This document shows, one piece after another, positions 8,397-17,459 of a DNA stretch of 64,000 nucleotides. The notes beneath the pieces were generated by a model that saw only the letters and a program-made list of their open reading frames with translations, did not search any database and had not been told where the DNA came from. Source of the stretch: Arenibacter troitsensis (GTDB lineage: Bacteria; Bacteroidota; Bacteroidia; Flavobacteriales; Flavobacteriaceae); contig NZ_FXAO01000012.1 in NCBI RefSeq assembly GCF_900177645.1, positions 47,213-111,212 on the forward strand, read 5' to 3'. The stretch's first letter is position 1. The number at the start of each line of letters is the position of its first letter. Position numbers and translations under genes: made by a program.

Positions 8397-9335
8397 ATGC
8401 TGGATATATTTCTTATTGTCTTAGGACTGGTATTGTTGATTGCGGGGGGGAATTGGCTTTTGAAGGCGGCAGTGGCCTTGTCGTTAAAACTTAATATCCC
8501 AAAAATTGTTATAGGTATGACGGTGGTTTCCTTTGCAACTTCCGCACCCGAGTTGATTGTTAGTGTAAATGCTGCCTTGGAAGGATTTCCCGATTTGGCA
8601 TTGGGCAATGTTGTGGGGTCCAATATTGCCAATTTAGGTTTGGTGCTGGCAATAACCATAATTTTGGGCAGCATTGAGGTTAGAAAGAGTTTTTATACTA
8701 CGGATTGGCCGGTTATGATGTTGGCCTCCTTGTTATTCTTCATTTTTATTTATTTTGATGGCGAATTGCAAAGATACGAGGGCTTTGTCATGGTGGTCGT
8801 ACTCTTTATTTTCCTAGTATATTTATTGCGTTTTCAGAAAACTGCCGTTGTTGATGAATTGCCTGAAGATGATGTGCCGCTGCCTATATATAAGACGGTG
8901 CTATTTTTGGGGCTGGGAGGGCTTGCCCTTTGGGGAGGATCGGAGCTATTGATTAAGGGTGCCGTAGGGCTAGCTACTTTTTATGGTGTTAGTGAGCGGG
9001 TAATTGCAGTAACCGTTGTATCAATTGGGACTAGTATTCCGGAATTGGCCGCCTCGGTCATTGCCGTAATTAAGAAGGAAAAGGCCATTTCACTGGGAAA
9101 TCTAATCGGGTCGAATATTTTTAATCTTTTGGCTGTTTTGGGTATAACATCAATGATTACACCTATTAAAGTGTTGGACCAGGGCTTGCTGACCAACGAT
9201 ATTTTTTGGATGTTGGGTACATCCTTTTTAATCCTTCCACTAGTGTTTTTACCGAAAGGGCTTAGGTTGGGATGGAGGGACGGAGTAATCCTTCTAGCGG
9301 TTTACGTGCTATTTGTATATTTAACAATAAGCTAA
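8397..9335 (+). CDS. calcium/sodium antiporter (CaCA family, YrbG-like)
   Basis: 312 residues from ATG 8397, about ten hydrophobic segments. The two signature alpha-repeats of the cation/Ca2+ exchanger superfamily are visible: FATSAPELIVSVNAALEG followed by LGNVVGSNIANLGLVL (about 45-85), and SIGTSIPELAASVIAVIKK followed by LGNLIGSNIFNLLAVLG (about 205-245). The acidic Glu in each repeat (APE, IPE), needed for Ca2+ binding, is conserved. The protein should exchange Ca2+ for Na+ (or H+) across the inner membrane. The next gene starts 22 bases downstream and may be cotranscribed. Confidence 0.92.
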   Translation: MLDIFLIVLGLVLLIAGGNWLLKAAVALSLKLNIPKIVIGMTVVSFATSAPELIVSVNAALEGFPDLALGNVVGSNIANLGLVLAITIILGSIEVRKSFYTTDWPVMMLASLLFFIFIYFDGELQRYEGFVMVVVLFIFLVYLLRFQKTAVVDELPEDDVPLPIYKTVLFLGLGGLALWGGSELLIKGAVGLATFYGVSERVIAVTVVSIGTSIPELAASVIAVIKKEKAISLGNLIGSNIFNLLAVLGITSMITPIKVLDQGLLTNDIFWMLGTSFLILPLVFLPKGLRLGWRDGVILLAVYVLFVYLTIS

Positions 9336-9356
9336 AGAAGTTGATATAATTAGATT

Positions 9357-10982
9357 ATGGGAAGGTTTCGTCATTTTATTTTTGCTTTCTTTATTATGGC
9401 ATTGGCCAAGGTACATGGTCAGGAAAATCAATATATAAGCGGCGTTCTTCTCGATTCCGAAACCTTGGAACCCATATCTTTTGCCAGTATTAGGGTCAAG
9501 AATAGGGCAGTGGGTGTTATTTCCAACAATGATGGCAGTTTTAGGGTTCCTCTCAAATTTAGGGAGTTGAACGACACCTTGCATATTTCCTCCATGGGAT
9601 ATGACTCCAGGGAAATAGTGATTAGCAGTTTAAGGCCCAAGGAAATAAATCAACTATACTTAAATCCTATGCTGGTCCAATTGGAGGAGGTTACCCTAAG
9701 TGCATCCAAGAAAAGTAAAAGAGACAGAAATGCGGGAAATGACAAAGATAAGCCCGTAACGGCCGAAGACATTATTGCCAAGGCCATAGAAAAAATCCCG
9801 CTAAATTATCCCTTTAATCCACAGTCCTACGTTGGGTATTACAGGGATTACCAATGGAAATCCGGAGGCTATACCAATTTAAATGAGGCCATTGTTGAGG
9901 TTTTTGATCAAGGTTTCGGGACATTGGATTATGAGGATTCCAATACAAGGATATACGAGTACTCGAGAAATACGAACTTTCCAATAGATTCCTTGAGTGA
10001 AAGGCTATATGATTATGGCGAATATAAGACCAAGACCATCCCCAAGGCTTATTTGAATAGTTACGGGGGCAATGAATTTGTAATATTGCGCATCATGGAT
10101 GCCATTAGGAATTATAACACCTTCTCTTATTCATACGTAGATCACTTGGATACTGATTTTGTTAAGAACCATGATTTTACAATTGAGGACGATACCTCAT
10201 TGGATGGGGTATCATTGTATGTAATAGATATTTATAAACACAATAGAAGGATAATGGTACGTGGCAAGATTTATATTTCCAAGGATAATTTTGAAATCGT
10301 TAAATTGGAATACGCCACTTATGACGCCTTGCTGGGAACTAGGAAAATAAGTAAGACCAGTAAGAGGATTGAAGACAGATTACTTTATCGAACCGTTGTG
10401 GAATACAAGAAAGAGGGCCATAAAATGTTTCCCAGTTATATTTCCTTTAGCAATAAATTTGAGGTAAAGGTGCCACCGGTTTTTACGGCAAAGAACGTGC
10501 TTATAGACTTTGAAAACCAGCGATTTGAAATTGCATTCAACAGGGTGCCCTTGCATTTCAAGGTGCTTAAGGACAAAAATTACAATATTAGTTATAAGGG
10601 TAAGGGTATAGATATCGAGAAGGTTGTTCTGGCGGATAGTGCAACCGTACAGTTGTATCCCAAGATAAACCTTGGAGATCAGGCCTTGGAGGTGTTTTAC
10701 AAAGAACCAGGGGAAATAGCCAAAGATGATTTTCGGATAGTCATGGATAACATTATAGATATGGATGGGAACAAGTTGGATTACTCCGAGACGTATTCCT
10801 TAATGCAATTCAGGGAATTTTTTGTTCAGCAGCGAAAACCGGTGGTGCAATATCCTGACAAGCATCTTTATATGGATAAAAATTGGCCCATTTTCCAGGG
10901 TCAACCCATCGTTAAACCTGATAATTACAGTGATTTTTGGATGAACACTCCACTGCGTAATGAGGGTGCTGTCATAAAATAA
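9357..10982 (+). CDS. carboxypeptidase-regulatory-like domain outer-membrane protein
   Basis: 541 residues with a signal peptide (FAFFIMALAKVHGQ). Residues about 25-105 form a CarboxypepD_reg-like beta-sandwich (ISGVLLDSETLEPISFASI; DGSFRVPL; ISSMGYDSREIVI), the same plug-like module found at the start of SusC/TonB receptors and DUF5686 proteins. The remaining ~430 residues are beta-rich without a recognised enzyme motif (ITVEDDTSLDG-like turns, GKIYISKDNFEIVKLEY), compatible with a periplasmic or outer-membrane role. Function unknown. Immediately downstream of the antiporter. Confidence 0.75.
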   Translation: MGRFRHFIFAFFIMALAKVHGQENQYISGVLLDSETLEPISFASIRVKNRAVGVISNNDGSFRVPLKFRELNDTLHISSMGYDSREIVISSLRPKEINQLYLNPMLVQLEEVTLSASKKSKRDRNAGNDKDKPVTAEDIIAKAIEKIPLNYPFNPQSYVGYYRDYQWKSGGYTNLNEAIVEVFDQGFGTLDYEDSNTRIYEYSRNTNFPIDSLSERLYDYGEYKTKTIPKAYLNSYGGNEFVILRIMDAIRNYNTFSYSYVDHLDTDFVKNHDFTIEDDTSLDGVSLYVIDIYKHNRRIMVRGKIYISKDNFEIVKLEYATYDALLGTRKISKTSKRIEDRLLYRTVVEYKKEGHKMFPSYISFSNKFEVKVPPVFTAKNVLIDFENQRFEIAFNRVPLHFKVLKDKNYNISYKGKGIDIEKVVLADSATVQLYPKINLGDQALEVFYKEPGEIAKDDFRIVMDNIIDMDGNKLDYSETYSLMQFREFFVQQRKPVVQYPDKHLYMDKNWPIFQGQPIVKPDNYSDFWMNTPLRNEGAVIK

Positions 10983-10988
10983 TGTACA

Positions 10989-11031
10989 TAAAAAAACCGC
11001 CCCTCTTTCTCAAAAGGAACGGTCGGTAAAA
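10989..11031. terminator. Weak imperfect hairpin between convergent genes
   Basis: ACCG pairs with CGGT around a C-rich/G-rich interior, flanked by A-run on the left and AAAAAT on the right. It is imperfect and only suggested by its position between two convergent stop codons. Confidence 0.3.
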
Positions 11032-11057
11032 ATAATCAACAATTATTTTTTTACTCT

Positions 11058-12071
11058 TTATATTTTGGCGGATTTAACCGTTTTAACGATTCTTCCTGCT
11101 ATTTTGTATGGGTCACCATTGGAAGCTGGTCTTCTATCTTCCAACCAACCTTTCCAGCCTTTTTGAACTGTAATGATCGGAATTCTAATAGAGGCACCTC
11201 TATCGGAAATACCATAACTAAAGTCATTTATAGAAGCTGTTTCATGTCTTCCTGTCAAACGCTGTTCGTTAAATTCACCATAAACGGCAATGTGCTCTTT
11301 AACAACTGGACGGAAGGCCTCACAAATCTTTTCGTAAACTTCCCTAGAACCACAGGTTCTCAAAGTAGTGTTGGAGAAGTTAGCGTGCATACCTGAACCA
11401 TTCCAATCGGTGTCGCCAAGAGGTTTGGGGTGGTATTCAATATAGTAACCGTGTTTTTCGGTCAATCTGTCCAATAGATATCTTGCAACCCAAATTTCAT
11501 CACCTGCTTTTTTGGCACCTTTGGCAAATAACTGGAATTCCCACTGTCCACATGCAACTTCTTGGTTAATTCCCTCAAAGTTTAGACCGGCGGCGATACA
11601 TGCATCTGCATGCTCTTCTACCAAGTCACGTCCGTGGGTATTTAGACCACCAACGGAACAGTAGTACATACCTTGTGGTTTTGGGTAACCACCTCTAGGA
11701 AATCCTAGTGGTAACTCTGTTTTGGTGTCCATTATGAAATATTCTTGCTCAAATCCAAACCAGAAATCATTGTCTTCGTCCTCAATGGTTGCCCTAGCGT
11801 TTGATACGTGTGGGGTTCCGTCAGGGTTCATAACCTCGGTCATTACAAGGTAACCATTAACACGATGCGGGTCGGGATAAATTGCTACGGGCTTTAACAC
11901 ACAGTCAGAAGATCCTCCTTCGGCCTGGCGGGTTGAACTTCCATCAAAAGACCAGATAGGGCAATCTTCCAGTTTACCACTGAAGTTATCCTCAATCTTG
12001 GTTTTACTCCTCATGTTTTGTGTGGGCTCGTACCCGTCCAACCAAATGTATTCTAATTTAGACTTGCTCAT
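11058..12071 (-). CDS. glutamine synthetase type II (eukaryote-like GSII)
   Basis: 337 residues. The enzyme condenses glutamate and ammonia into glutamine using ATP. Beta-grasp N-terminus: YIWLDGYEPTQNMRSKTK and CPIWSFDGSSTRQAEG (about 7-50). Catalytic domain: FWFGFEQEYFIMD (Glu metal ligands, about 105), GQWEFQLF (about 178), WNGSGMHANFSN (about 233) and EQRLTGRHETASINDFSYG. Length and order match the decameric GSII class rather than dodecameric GSI. It is divergent from the type III enzyme, with a candidate operator between them. Confidence 0.95.
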   Translation of the reverse strand: MSKSKLEYIWLDGYEPTQNMRSKTKIEDNFSGKLEDCPIWSFDGSSTRQAEGGSSDCVLKPVAIYPDPHRVNGYLVMTEVMNPDGTPHVSNARATIEDEDNDFWFGFEQEYFIMDTKTELPLGFPRGGYPKPQGMYYCSVGGLNTHGRDLVEEHADACIAAGLNFEGINQEVACGQWEFQLFAKGAKKAGDEIWVARYLLDRLTEKHGYYIEYHPKPLGDTDWNGSGMHANFSNTTLRTCGSREVYEKICEAFRPVVKEHIAVYGEFNEQRLTGRHETASINDFSYGISDRGASIRIPIITVQKGWKGWLEDRRPASNGDPYKIAGRIVKTVKSAKI

Positions 12072-12105
12072 AATATGTATTGTTGATTTTTATTATTAAC
12101 GCAGA

Positions 12106-12113
12106 CAAAAATA
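12106..12113 (-). promoter_or_regulatory. -7 promoter box (TATTTTTG) for GSII
   Basis: Exact TAnnTTTG match on the reverse strand, 34 bases before the ATG at 12071. The shared palindrome at 12181-12200 is centred roughly 85-90 bases upstream of the expected transcription start. Confidence 0.5.
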
Positions 12114-12180
12114 ATAATTTTCATCATATATGCCATTTTTTAGTGGGTTAATTGATGATAATGTTGATATTTTTTTGAAG

Positions 12181-12200
12181 ACCCCTATTTTTTTGGGGGT
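12181..12200. promoter_or_regulatory. Candidate nitrogen-regulon operator, copy 1
   Basis: ACCCC-TATTTTTTTG-GGGGT is an inverted repeat with 5-bp arms and a T-rich 10-bp spacer, placed between the divergent GSII and GSIII promoters. The core CCCCTATTTTTT..GGGG recurs at 33842-33859 upstream of the P-II/Amt genes. It cannot be a terminator because it lies between two gene starts. The binding protein is unknown. Confidence 0.6.
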
Positions 12201-12245
12201 ATATTATTAAATATGTATTTTATGTGGATTATTTTAATGAATTGT

Positions 12246-12253
12246 TATTTTTG
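12246..12253 (+). promoter_or_regulatory. -7 promoter box (TATTTTTG) for GSIII
   Basis: Exact TAnnTTTG match 15 bases before the ATG at 12269. It lies inside the reading frame extended from GTG 12224, which argues that the GTG is not the start. Confidence 0.5.
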
Positions 12254-12268
12254 TCAAAAAATGTATTT

Positions 12269-14455
12269 ATGTCAAATCAAAGATTTAAGGCCATAACTAG
12301 TAGTCATACCAGAACGGAAATAGTTGTGGAAGACTCTGGAAGACGTTCGGAGTATTTTGGAATGAACGTGTTCAATGAGGAACGTATGCTGCAATACTTG
12401 ACCAAGGATGCTTATGACAGGGTAAAGGCGGCCGTAGTATCCGGTGTTAAAATAGACAGGAAAGTTGCGGACCAAGTAGCGGAAGGGATGAAGACATGGG
12501 CTATATCGATGGGAGCAACCCATTACACCCATTGGTTCCAACCTCTTACAGGAACCACTGCTGAAAAACACGATGCATTTTTTGATTTTTCACCGGAAGG
12601 ACGGGTAATGGAGAAGTTCGGGGGTGGCCAATTGGTGCAGCAGGAGTCGGATGCTTCCAGTTTTCCAAATGGAGGAATACGCAATACTTTTGAAGCTAGG
12701 GGCTATACGGCTTGGGACCCCACTTCACCGGCATTTCTTTACGGTACCACTCTATGTATACCAACCGTTTTTGTGGCCTATACCGGGGAAGCCCTGGATA
12801 ATAAAGCCCCACTTTTGAGAGCGCTGAATGCCATGGATGAGGCCGCGACTGCGGTAGCCAAATTTTTTGATAAAAATGTTACGAAAGTATATGCCACATT
12901 GGGCTGGGAGCAGGAATATTTCTTAATAGACAAGTCCTTGGCTTTTTCCCGACCCGATATTAGTCTGGCCGGTCGTACCTTGGTTGGTCAATCCGCCGCA
13001 AAAGGCCAGCAATTGGACGATCATTATTTTGGGGTTATTCCAAATCGCGTTTTGAATTTCATGAAAGATTTGGAAAAGGAATGTACCAAATTGGGAATTC
13101 CGGTTAAAACCAGACATAATGAAGTTGCCCCCAATCAATTTGAGTTGGCTCCTATCTTTGAAGAAACCAATCTGGCCGTAGACCACAATCTATTGCTCAT
13201 GGATGTTATGGAAAAGATTGCCGATAAGCATTTCTTTAAAGTGCTCTTTCATGAAAAACCTTTTAGGGGAATAAATGGTTCCGGCAAACACAACAATTGG
13301 TCTTTGTCCACAGATACCGGTGTTAACCTGCTTAGCCCTGGATCTACACCCATGAAAAACCTTCAGTTTTTAACTTTTTTCGTGAATACGATAAAGGCAG
13401 TGGATAATTATGAGGAGCTATTGCGTTCTTCGATTGCTTCCGCCGGAAACGATCATAGATTGGGAGCCAACGAGGCGCCTCCAGCCATCTTATCCATTTT
13501 TATAGGGGAACAATTAAATGAGGTGTTAAATGAACTGGAAGGCGTAACCAAAGGGAAATTGTCCCCTGAGGAAAAAACGGAATTGAAGTTGAACGTGGTA
13601 GGTAAGATTCCGGAAATACTTCTGGACAATACCGATCGTAACCGTACCTCGCCCTTTGCATTTACCGGAAACAAGTTTGAGATGAGGGGGGTTGGTTCCA
13701 AGTCCAATTGCGCCAAACCCATGATGGTACTTAATACCATTGTGGCCAAGCAACTTATGGCCTTCAAAAAGGAGGTGGACCAATTGGTGGACAAGAAAGG
13801 CCTAAAGAAGGATGAGGCTATTTTTAATGTCCTTAGGGAATACATAAAAACTTCCAAGAGAATAAGATTCGAGGGAGATGGTTATAGTGAAATATGGGAG
13901 AATGAGGCCAAATCCCGTGGTTTGAGCAATAATAAGAATACCCCAAAGGCATTGCAAGTACTTACCTCCAAAGAAAGTTTGGCACTGTTCAAGTCGATGA
14001 ACGTTATGAGCGAAATTGAGGTCAGGGTGCGACAAGAGGTGGAATTGGAGGAATACATCCTTCATATTCAAATTGAAGGTAGGGTCTTTAATGAGCTTGC
14101 TTATAGCTATATCATACCGGCCGCCGTGGAGTATCAGAATAAGTTAATAAAAAATGTGGTAGGGCTGAAAGAAATTTACGGTGCCGCCCACAAGAAAATG
14201 TCCGAAAGCCAGTTGGATATTGTTGAGCGTATTTCCGAACATATCCGCGCTATTAAGATCAAGACAGACGCTATGGTAGACGAAAGGAAGAAAGCCAATA
14301 ATATATCCGATATAAGCAAGAAGGCCTTTGCCTATTGCGATAACGTGCGGCCTTATTTTGACGAAATTCGTTACCACTGCGATAAATTGGAACAATTGGT
14401 AGGTGATGAATATTGGCCTCTAACCAAATATAGGGAACTATTGTTCATTAAATAA
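12269..14455 (+). CDS. glnN: glutamine synthetase type III (GlnN)
   Basis: 728 residues from ATG 12269, the normal GSIII length (about 700-730). It makes glutamine from glutamate and ammonia; GSIII forms large dodecamers unrelated in arrangement to GSI. Seen: GATHYTHWFQPLTGTTAEKHD (shortened here: GATHYTHWFQP) near 85-100, YGTTLCIPTVFVAYTG (about 165), ATLGWEQEYFLID (about 210, catalytic Glu), TRHNEVAPNQFELAPIFEE (about 275), HEKPFRGINGSGKHNNWS (about 325), and NDHRLGANEAPPAI (about 395). All are GSIII hallmarks. Divergent from GSII with a shared operator candidate. Confidence 0.96.
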   Translation: MSNQRFKAITSSHTRTEIVVEDSGRRSEYFGMNVFNEERMLQYLTKDAYDRVKAAVVSGVKIDRKVADQVAEGMKTWAISMGATHYTHWFQPLTGTTAEKHDAFFDFSPEGRVMEKFGGGQLVQQESDASSFPNGGIRNTFEARGYTAWDPTSPAFLYGTTLCIPTVFVAYTGEALDNKAPLLRALNAMDEAATAVAKFFDKNVTKVYATLGWEQEYFLIDKSLAFSRPDISLAGRTLVGQSAAKGQQLDDHYFGVIPNRVLNFMKDLEKECTKLGIPVKTRHNEVAPNQFELAPIFEETNLAVDHNLLLMDVMEKIADKHFFKVLFHEKPFRGINGSGKHNNWSLSTDTGVNLLSPGSTPMKNLQFLTFFVNTIKAVDNYEELLRSSIASAGNDHRLGANEAPPAILSIFIGEQLNEVLNELEGVTKGKLSPEEKTELKLNVVGKIPEILLDNTDRNRTSPFAFTGNKFEMRGVGSKSNCAKPMMVLNTIVAKQLMAFKKEVDQLVDKKGLKKDEAIFNVLREYIKTSKRIRFEGDGYSEIWENEAKSRGLSNNKNTPKALQVLTSKESLALFKSMNVMSEIEVRVRQEVELEEYILHIQIEGRVFNELAYSYIIPAAVEYQNKLIKNVVGLKEIYGAAHKKMSESQLDIVERISEHIRAIKIKTDAMVDERKKANNISDISKKAFAYCDNVRPYFDEIRYHCDKLEQLVGDEYWPLTKYRELLFIK

Positions 14456-14481
14456 TAGGAAGATTTATTAATTTATGAATT

Positions 14482-14510
14482 AAAAGCCCATGATTAGTGG
14501 GCTTTTTTTT
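14482..14510 (+). terminator. Rho-independent terminator after glnN
   Basis: AAAAGCCCA pairs with TGGGCTTTT around a 7-base loop, followed by a T-run. Confidence 0.85.
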
Positions 14511-14521
14511 GTGGATTCTTC

Positions 14522-14529
14522 TATTTTTG
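14522..14529 (+). promoter_or_regulatory. -7 promoter box (TATTTTTG) for the PurM-like gene
   Basis: Exact TAnnTTTG match 16 bases before the ATG at 14546; no clear -33 TTG at the usual distance. Confidence 0.45.
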
Positions 14530-14545
14530 TCGCAAACTTTTATTC

Positions 14546-15724
14546 ATGAGCTCATCCAACAGCAAAAGATACGATCAAAGAGGGGTTTCCGCTTCCAAGG
14601 AAGACGTGCACAATGCCATTAAAAATATTGATAAAGGCCTGTTTGCTAAGGCTTTTTGTAAAATTGTGCCCGATTACCTCACCAATGATGAAGAGTACTG
14701 TTTGGTGATGCACGCCGATGGTGCGGGTACGAAATCCTCTTTGGCCTACATGTATTGGAAAGAGACAGGTGATATCACTGTATGGAAGGGAATAGCGCAA
14801 GATGCCCTAATCATGAACGTGGACGATCTTATTTGTGTTGGGGCAACGGACAATATTATGTTGTCTTCTACCATAGGGAGAAACAAAAACTTAATTCCTG
14901 GAGAAGTCATTTCGGCCATCATAAATGGTACGGAAGAGTTGATCGAGGATTTGGAAAAACATGGGATAACCATAAGGTCAACTGGAGGGGAAACGGCAGA
15001 TGTAGGGGATTTGGTGCGAACCATTATCGTTGATTCCACGGTAACGGCAAGATTAAAAAGGAGTGAGGTGATCAATAATGCCAATATAGAAGCTGGAGAT
15101 GTCATCGTTGGTTTATCTTCCTCTGGGCAGGCTAGCTATGAAAAGGAATATAACGGGGGTATGGGTAGCAATGGGCTTACCTCTGCCAGGCATGATGTTT
15201 TTGCCAAATACTTGGCGGAAAAATATCCAGAAAGTTTTGACGCGGCCGTGCCAGAAGATTTGGTGTATTCCGGTACTGTAAAATTGACCGATGCAGTGCC
15301 CGACGCTCCCTTGGATGCGGGGAAATTGGTGCTGTCCCCAACCCGGACCTATGCTCCTATTGTAAAAAAAATTCTAAGTAAGTATTCTGCGAACGATATT
15401 CATGGCATGGTGCATTGCAGTGGCGGTGCACAGACCAAAATTCTTCATTTTGTAGATAACCTACATATTGTTAAGGATAACCTATTTCCTGTTCCTCCCT
15501 TGTTTAAATTAATTCAAGAGCAATCGGAGACGGACTGGAAGGAGATGTACCAGGTTTTTAATTGTGGACATAGATTGGAATTGTATGTAAATTCCGCTAT
15601 TGCGGACGACCTTATTGCCATTTCGGAGAGCTTTGGGGTTGCAGCCCAAATTGTGGGTAGGGTAGAAGGAAATGCTGTTAAAAAACTCACAATTAAAAGC
15701 GAGTACGGCACCTTTGTTTATTAG
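14546..15724 (+). CDS. purM: PurM-like enzyme (phosphoribosylformylglycinamidine cyclo-ligase, Bacteroidota type)
   Basis: 392 residues, AIR-synthase/PurM superfamily. The ATP-binding motif region reads HADGAGTKSSLAYMYW (about 56-72), then QDALIMNVDDLICVGA (about 85-100), GEVISAIINGTEELIEDL, TGGETADVGDLVRTIIVD (about 150-168) and GDVIVGLSSSGQ (about 190). These match PurM, which closes the imidazole ring in purine synthesis (FGAM + ATP to AIR). It is longer and more divergent than E. coli PurM (345 residues); this form is usual in flavobacteria, and a related AIR-synthase-like activity cannot be excluded. Monocistronic, with its own promoter and terminator. Confidence 0.8.
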   Translation: MSSSNSKRYDQRGVSASKEDVHNAIKNIDKGLFAKAFCKIVPDYLTNDEEYCLVMHADGAGTKSSLAYMYWKETGDITVWKGIAQDALIMNVDDLICVGATDNIMLSSTIGRNKNLIPGEVISAIINGTEELIEDLEKHGITIRSTGGETADVGDLVRTIIVDSTVTARLKRSEVINNANIEAGDVIVGLSSSGQASYEKEYNGGMGSNGLTSARHDVFAKYLAEKYPESFDAAVPEDLVYSGTVKLTDAVPDAPLDAGKLVLSPTRTYAPIVKKILSKYSANDIHGMVHCSGGAQTKILHFVDNLHIVKDNLFPVPPLFKLIQEQSETDWKEMYQVFNCGHRLELYVNSAIADDLIAISESFGVAAQIVGRVEGNAVKKLTIKSEYGTFVY

Positions 15725-15744
15725 GGTATACGAATACCCTTTTT
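15723..15744 (+). terminator. Rho-independent terminator after purM
   Basis: AGGGTAT pairs with ATACCCT around ACGA, followed by T5. The stem begins inside the purM stop codon. Confidence 0.75.
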
Positions 15745-15773
15745 CCTACGTTGTTTTATAAAGAAATTACGTT

Positions 15774-16217
15774 ATGGAAAGAAAGCAGTTTTTAAGGACT
15801 TTAGGTACCGGAGCGGCATTTGCCCTCGCTTTTCCCTGCTTGCATGGCTGTTCGTCGGATAGCGATGAAGCTATAGACCCCAAACCCGTGCCAACTGGCG
15901 TGGATTTTACCATTGATTTAAGTTCTGCGGAAGGAGCCAAATTGCAAAACAATGGCGATTTTATAGTTAAGAATTATGTGGTAGTGGTTAAAAACTTGGA
16001 GGGCGAATTTGTGGCCGCAAGCCAAATTTGTAGTCATCAACAGACAGACGGGATAAGTTTTAAAACAGACAATGGAGGTTATTTTAAATGCTCCACCCAT
16101 GGTTCTACCTTTAGTCAGACCGGTACCCCATTAAATCATATCGGTAACGATGTTGCCAAACCCCTTAAAATATTTAATACGGAATTAGAAGGGCAGATCC
16201 TTCGTGTTTTTGAATAA
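15774..16217 (+). CDS. Rieske [2Fe-2S] lipoprotein
   Basis: 147 residues. The N-terminus MERKQFLRTLGTGAAFALAF resembles a Tat-like leader but with KQ rather than RR, and ends in LHGC, a lipobox; the mature protein starts at about Cys26. The Rieske cluster motifs are complete: CSHQQTD (about 86) and CSTHGS (about 106), giving two Cys and two His ligands for a 2Fe-2S centre. It is a stand-alone small Rieske electron carrier, not a dioxygenase or bc1 subunit (no membrane helix beyond the signal). The ApbE flavin transferase gene follows, suggesting an envelope redox role. Confidence 0.85.
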   Translation: MERKQFLRTLGTGAAFALAFPCLHGCSSDSDEAIDPKPVPTGVDFTIDLSSAEGAKLQNNGDFIVKNYVVVVKNLEGEFVAASQICSHQQTDGISFKTDNGGYFKCSTHGSTFSQTGTPLNHIGNDVAKPLKIFNTELEGQILRVFE

Positions 16218-16469
16218 TCAAAACTTTTTTAACTACTTGCTTGCATGGGATTTTCCTGTAGATCGCTCTTCGGATGTTTATTTTACATCTTTTTACCATT
16301 TTCTTTGCAGTCTTTTTGCATAGGAAGGTCGGTTGCAAATCTCGTGTCAAAAAATGAGGTAATGATTATTGGATTTTGGTTTGCTTTCAGTGGATCTAGG
16401 TTTTCCAAGGGCAATTCATTTGTTATAGGTCGTGATAAAAAAAAGTTCCATTTTTAATATTGTTCTAGG
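16218..16469 (+). other. 252-bp intergenic stretch, possible gene relic
   Basis: No convincing gene. A 70-codon frame at 16245-16457 starts with a hydrophobic stretch but has no recognisable family, and a different frame is open from 16211 to 16318. The two frames together could be a decayed short exported protein, or chance. Confidence 0.3.
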
Positions 16470-17456
16470 GTGAGGGCTACATTTTCTCTTTTAATATTTT
16501 GCATGGTACTTATGGGCCATGCCCAAGGGCTTAATTATGTGACCGTTCAGCGATCGGTGAACTTAATGGGTGATAGATTTGATATCACCGTAGTAGCGGA
16601 TAATGAGGAAATTGGCTATATAAACATAGAAGAGGCTGTTTCTGAAATTAAAAGGATAGAAAAACTGATATCTTCATGGGACGAGGAATCCGAAACTTCA
16701 AAAATCAATAAAAATGCAGGTATAAAACCGGTAAAGGTAAGTGTGGAACTTTATAAGTTGATTGAAAGGGCCAATCAGATTTCCGAGATAACGAATGGTG
16801 CATTTGATATTACATTTGCGGGTTTGGATAGGGTATGGCAGTTTGACGGCTCCATGAAGTACAAGCCTACCAAGAGCGAAATAACAGAGTCCGTAAGCAA
16901 GGTGGGGTATAAAAAAATCATCTTGAACGAGGAAGATCATACCGTCTTTTTACAATTGAAAGGAATGAAGATTGGTCTAGGAGGGATAGCAAAGGGATAT
17001 GCTGCCGATATGGCCAAAGAACTGTTGGTGGGGAAGCAGGTGCGTGCAGGGGTTATCAATGCCGCGGGTGACCTAACCACTTGGGGTACAAAGGCTACCG
17101 GTGAAAAATGGTTGATAGGTATTGCAAACCCTCTAAGTAAGGAAAAAATATTTTCGTGGCTCCCTGTTTTGGAGTCCTCGGTAGCTACTTCCGAGAGTTA
17201 CGATAAATATATCACTTTTGATGGAAGGAAATATTCGCACATTCTTGATCCGAGAACAGGAAACCCTATTTCGGGAATATATAGCGTATCGGTGTTTTCA
17301 AAAACCGCTGAATTATCGGATGCCCTAGCTACGGCTATTTTTGTACTTGGCGTTGATTCGGGATTGGCATTGATTAATCAATTAAAGGGAACCGAGGCAA
17401 TCATTGTGGATGATAACAACAAAATGCACAAAAGTAGTGGGATCCTTTTCAATTAA
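16470..17456 (+). CDS. apbE: FAD:protein FMN transferase (ApbE family)
   Basis: 328 residues from a GTG start; the GTG is preferred because it restores a normal signal peptide (RATFSLLIFCMVLMGHAQG). ApbE covalently attaches FMN to Thr/Ser of redox proteins in the envelope, using FAD and Mg2+. Seen: MGDRFDITVVADNE (about 30), RIEKLISSWDEESETSKIN (about 60-78), GAFDITFAG (about 110), IGLGGIAKGYAADMAKELL (about 165-185), INAAGDLTTWG (about 198) and SDALATAIFVLG (about 285). Downstream of the Rieske lipoprotein. Convergent with the ABC ATPase gene with only 3 bases between stop codons. Confidence 0.92.
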   Translation: MRATFSLLIFCMVLMGHAQGLNYVTVQRSVNLMGDRFDITVVADNEEIGYINIEEAVSEIKRIEKLISSWDEESETSKINKNAGIKPVKVSVELYKLIERANQISEITNGAFDITFAGLDRVWQFDGSMKYKPTKSEITESVSKVGYKKIILNEEDHTVFLQLKGMKIGLGGIAKGYAADMAKELLVGKQVRAGVINAAGDLTTWGTKATGEKWLIGIANPLSKEKIFSWLPVLESSVATSESYDKYITFDGRKYSHILDPRTGNPISGIYSVSVFSKTAELSDALATAIFVLGVDSGLALINQLKGTEAIIVDDNNKMHKSSGILFN

Positions 17457-17459
17457 GTC

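Noticed and set aside
12224..12268. GTG start for GlnN.
   Set aside because: The extended frame contains the -7 promoter box at 12246, so translation cannot start upstream of it from that promoter.
16245..16457. 70-codon forward frame between the Rieske gene and apbE.
   Set aside because: No recognisable family and no promoter or ribosome-binding support; kept only as a possible relic.
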